A DNA stretch of 24,902 nucleotides from an uncultured Bacteroidales bacterium (lineage in GTDB: Bacteria > Bacteroidota > Bacteroidia > Bacteroidales > UBA932): NCBI GenBank assembly GCA_934675095.1, contig CAKUPC010000029.1, positions 1-24,902 on the forward strand, given 5' to 3'. The position numbers and the translations under genes were made by a program. Within the stretch, counting starts at the first letter, position 1. Every line of letters starts with the position of its first letter. The notes under the pieces were generated by a model, which was not told where the DNA came from, made no database searches, and was given only the letters and a program-made list of their open reading frames with translations. Positions 23,230 to 24,902 of this stretch are shown here, one piece after another.

Positions 23230-23455
23230 AGTATTGCCCCTTTAAGATTGAGTTGTCCTCCGGACCATCCGGATTCGCTTGGCAATGATAATGGCGTTCC
23301 GGACGGAAAGAACGGCTCTGAAAGGACGGAGGCGTTTCGGAGGCCGCACCCGGCCAGGGCTTGCCCAGGCAAGGTCTTTCAAGTGAGGGGAACGCCGTAA
23401 ATTCGCCAATGCGAATTTGGAGGGGCAACTTTTCGAACTGGTAGAATTTATTATG
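23230..23455 (-). promoter_or_regulatory. Structured leader upstream of radC
   Basis: About 225 bases that could fold strongly when transcribed on the minus strand. AAATTCGC-4-GCGAATTT (23399-23418), CTTGCC-ca-GGCAAG (23360-23373) and a longer-range GGCGTTCC/GGAACGCC pair (23293-23300 with 23389-23396) are all perfect. A GTCC-GGA-GGAC hairpin lies near 23250. A 75-codon Arg-rich frame crosses it but looks like a by-product of the structure. I could not find a clear TAnnTTTG for this leader. Confidence 0.5.
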
Positions 23456-23476
23456 CGCGTTTCAAACACACGGAAT

Positions 23477-23517
23477 TAATCGAAAACTCTGTCACTGAGT
23501 GACACCTTTTTCGATTA
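23477..23517. repeat. Nested inverted repeat
   Basis: TAATCGAAAA (23477-23486) and TTTTCGATTA (23508-23517) are perfect ten-base arms. Inside, TGTCACT-g-AGTGACA (23490-23504) is a second perfect palindrome. The shape suits a bidirectional terminator between radC's leader and the second AbiE locus, or a protein-binding site. Confidence 0.6.
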
Positions 23518-23559
23518 GTTTATTTGATAAGCATAACTATAAGAAATCGTGAATGAAAA

Positions 23560-23634
23560 TTTGCAAACATGGAGAAAAATACGTAATTTGCAGTCGATAT
23601 GCAGAAACAATCACAAACTGATTGTTTCTGCATA
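23560..23634 (+). promoter_or_regulatory. Promoter and 16-bp operator of the second AbiE locus
   Basis: TTTG (23560-23563), a 20-base spacer and TAATTTG (23584-23590, one base short of the -7 consensus) form a plausible promoter. Directly after it, TATGCAGAAACAATCA (23598-23613) and its exact complement (23619-23634) flank a five-base spacer. A perfect 16-bp inverted repeat at the expected transcription start is a strong candidate operator for AbiEi autorepression. Confidence 0.7.
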
Positions 23635-23651
23635 CGTAGAACAGCGATGAA

Positions 23652-24470
23652 ATGACGGAAGATATAGAAATTCTACAAGATTGGGTGACTGCCAGAATGA
23701 TCAGGGGACAGTACCTCTTCACAAAGGAGGATGTGCTGGCTGTCAGTTTGCCCATATCAACTGAGGCTCTGATCAATAGCCTTGTGCGGATGAGGAAGCG
23801 AGGTGTGATCATGTCACCATGGCAGAATTTCTATGTAGCCATCCCAACCGAATATAAGCTGAAGGGTGTGGTGCCACCCTCGTTCTACATGGACAGGCTG
23901 ATGAAGTTCCTTGGCCGTGATTACTATGTCGCTCTGCTGACAGCGGCTGCGTTTGAGGGAGCGGGGCATCAGCGGGCTATGGTGTTTCAAACGATGGTGA
24001 ATGGAGGCTGCATCCGTTCAGGCGTAAAGAATGAAACACGGCTGGAGTTTACTGTCAGAAAGAATATGCCTATGCAGTTTGTACATAAAGTGAAGACTCA
24101 ATCCGGCTATATGAACGTGGCCGACGCCGAACTGACAGCTTTGGACATCATTGCCGGGGAGAAGAAAGTGGGAGGATTAAGCCGCGCCGCCGAAGTGCTG
24201 GTCGAGTTGGCAGAGAAGATGACGCTGGACGACAGCAAGTTGCCTCTTCTGGAATATTTCACAGCCGCCGTAGTTCAACGTCTTGGGTACTTGCTGGACT
24301 ACATTGGGGAGACGGAGTTAGCGGATGCCTTGTCGGGATTACTGCAAAAAACAGGAAAGACGATCCGCAAAGTGCCATTGAAGCAGTCGATGCCGGTAAA
24401 TAATGATATGCCGGTTAACGAGCGCTGGAAGATAATAGAAAACTATGAACTTGAAATAGACGAGATATGA
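23652..24470 (+). CDS. abiEi: AbiEi-type antitoxin and repressor (second locus)
   Basis: The 272 residues start MTEDIEILQDWVTARMIRGQ. The N-terminal winged helix (about 10-62, with RMRKRGVIMSPWQNFYVA) and the C-terminal domain fit the AbiEi antitoxin class that pairs with AbiEii, of a different subtype from the copy at 21723. The ATG follows the operator by 17 bases. The stop overlaps the next ATG as ATGA. The last 30 residues (QSMPVNNDMPVNERWKIIEN) are conserved in such antitoxins as far as I recall. With the toxin truncated, this gene may survive as a stand-alone antitoxin. Confidence 0.9.
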   Translation: MTEDIEILQDWVTARMIRGQYLFTKEDVLAVSLPISTEALINSLVRMRKRGVIMSPWQNFYVAIPTEYKLKGVVPPSFYMDRLMKFLGRDYYVALLTAAAFEGAGHQRAMVFQTMVNGGCIRSGVKNETRLEFTVRKNMPMQFVHKVKTQSGYMNVADAELTALDIIAGEKKVGGLSRAAEVLVELAEKMTLDDSKLPLLEYFTAAVVQRLGYLLDYIGETELADALSGLLQKTGKTIRKVPLKQSMPVNNDMPVNERWKIIENYELEIDEI

Positions 24471-24844
24471 TACCGGAATACTTCATACAAGAATGGTACG
24501 AGAACGCGCCGTGGCAAGATTCAGCTATGGTGGAGCAGAACTTGATAATATGCAGATCGTTGGTAAGCATCTTCAGCGATGAGTTCCTGGCTTCGCAATT
24601 GGCTTTCAGAGGTGGTACCGCCCTTCACAAGCTGCATCTGCAGCCACAGCCACGATATAGCGAGGACATTGACCTTGTGCAGATCAATCCTGGACCCATC
24701 AAGCCCATTTTGTTCCGGCTTGGAGAGGTGCTTGGCTGGATGCCCGATCGGGTGACAAAGCCGAAACGCTACAACAACACGATGCTTTTCCGCATGGAGA
24801 GCGAGATTCCACCTGTCCAACCAATTGGTTCTTCCGCAATTTAG
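24467..24844 (+). pseudogene. Truncated AbiEii-type toxin
   Basis: Only 125 codons are present where the family usually has about 250-300. The catalytic start is intact: GGTAL (49-53) and RYSEDIDL (63-70). After ESEIPPVQPI the sequence changes to GSSAI and stops at TAG 24842-24844. The next bases read LKIG in frame, reminiscent of the LKIEIN that normally follows, so a short insertion or rearrangement near 24820-24850 is likely. The other two frames also close within the window, so a simple frameshift does not rescue it. It is probably non-functional. Confidence 0.75.
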
Positions 24845-24902
24845 TTGAAAATCGGTTCGTATAGGTGTTTCGATTGGGAGTAAGTTACATAAGACGACTA
24901 CT
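24845..24902. other. Window edge after the truncated toxin
   Basis: These 58 bases contain stops in all three plus-strand frames and no clear gene. They could be the edge of an inserted element that broke the toxin gene; too little is visible to say. Confidence 0.3.

Noticed and set aside
23242..23469. 75-codon Arg-rich minus-strand frame before radC
   Set aside because: The region is made of inverted repeats, and the peptide composition follows from them.

Overview
This window looks like a chromosomal island plus part of an integrative or conjugative element from a member of the Bacteroidales (Bacteroides/Prevotella-like; the genus cannot be fixed from sequence alone). The evidence is repeated use of the Bacteroidetes promoter form (TTTG, about 19 bases, TAnnTTTG) ahead of several genes, weak or absent Shine-Dalgarno sites at most starts, and families typical of Bacteroides mobile DNA: DUF3945, a CHC2/TOPRIM primase-like protein, RadC, and a DUF488/SLOG fusion. 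I see no rRNA, tRNA or CRISPR array.

Region 1 (1-11254, mostly + strand) is a chaperone and ADP-ribose themed island. It holds a small membrane protein, a ClpB-like double-AAA+ ATPase with a changed first pore loop, two unknown proteins, a disrupted small ORF, an NrtR-type Nudix/winged-helix regulator, a von Willebrand A protein with a C-terminal domain resembling A1S_2505-type phage proteins, a twice-frameshifted DUF1810 gene, an intact ADP-ribosylglycohydrolase (DraG-like), a lipoprotein with a TIM-barrel look and a secreted helical-repeat protein. A 17-bp palindrome (GCGAA-N7-TTCGC) sits the same distance upstream of the -7 box at two promoters, and a partial copy lies before the vWA gene. 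This suggests one co-regulated system.

Region 2 (11404-13980, - strand) carries an RloA/RloB (AbiL-like) ATPase plus TOPRIM-like pair with its own promoter, and a regulator made of two copies of one helix-turn-helix unit. That regulator lies next to a strong divergent promoter overlapped by an inverted repeat.

Region 3 (14255-23229) is mobile-element cargo and DNA-processing genes. On the + strand are a primase-like protein, a DUF3945 protein, a large fusion (degenerate ADP-ribosylglycohydrolase, then DUF488 interrupted by a SLOG-like nucleotide-binding domain) and a two-helix membrane protein. The N-terminal 50 codons of the fusion are separated from the rest by an in-frame TGA at the centre of a perfect palindrome. 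On the - strand are a 33-codon ORF, an acidic-tailed ssDNA-binding-like protein with a long structured leader, an intact AbiE toxin-antitoxin pair, and RadC with a second structured leader that shares short motifs with the first.

Region 4 (23230-24902) has a second AbiE locus on the + strand, with a perfect 16-bp inverted repeat as candidate operator. Its toxin gene is cut short near the window edge. The recurring themes are ADP-ribose or nucleotide handling, abortive-infection pairs and compact operators at promoters. Several broken genes mean decay, or sequencing errors, must be considered.
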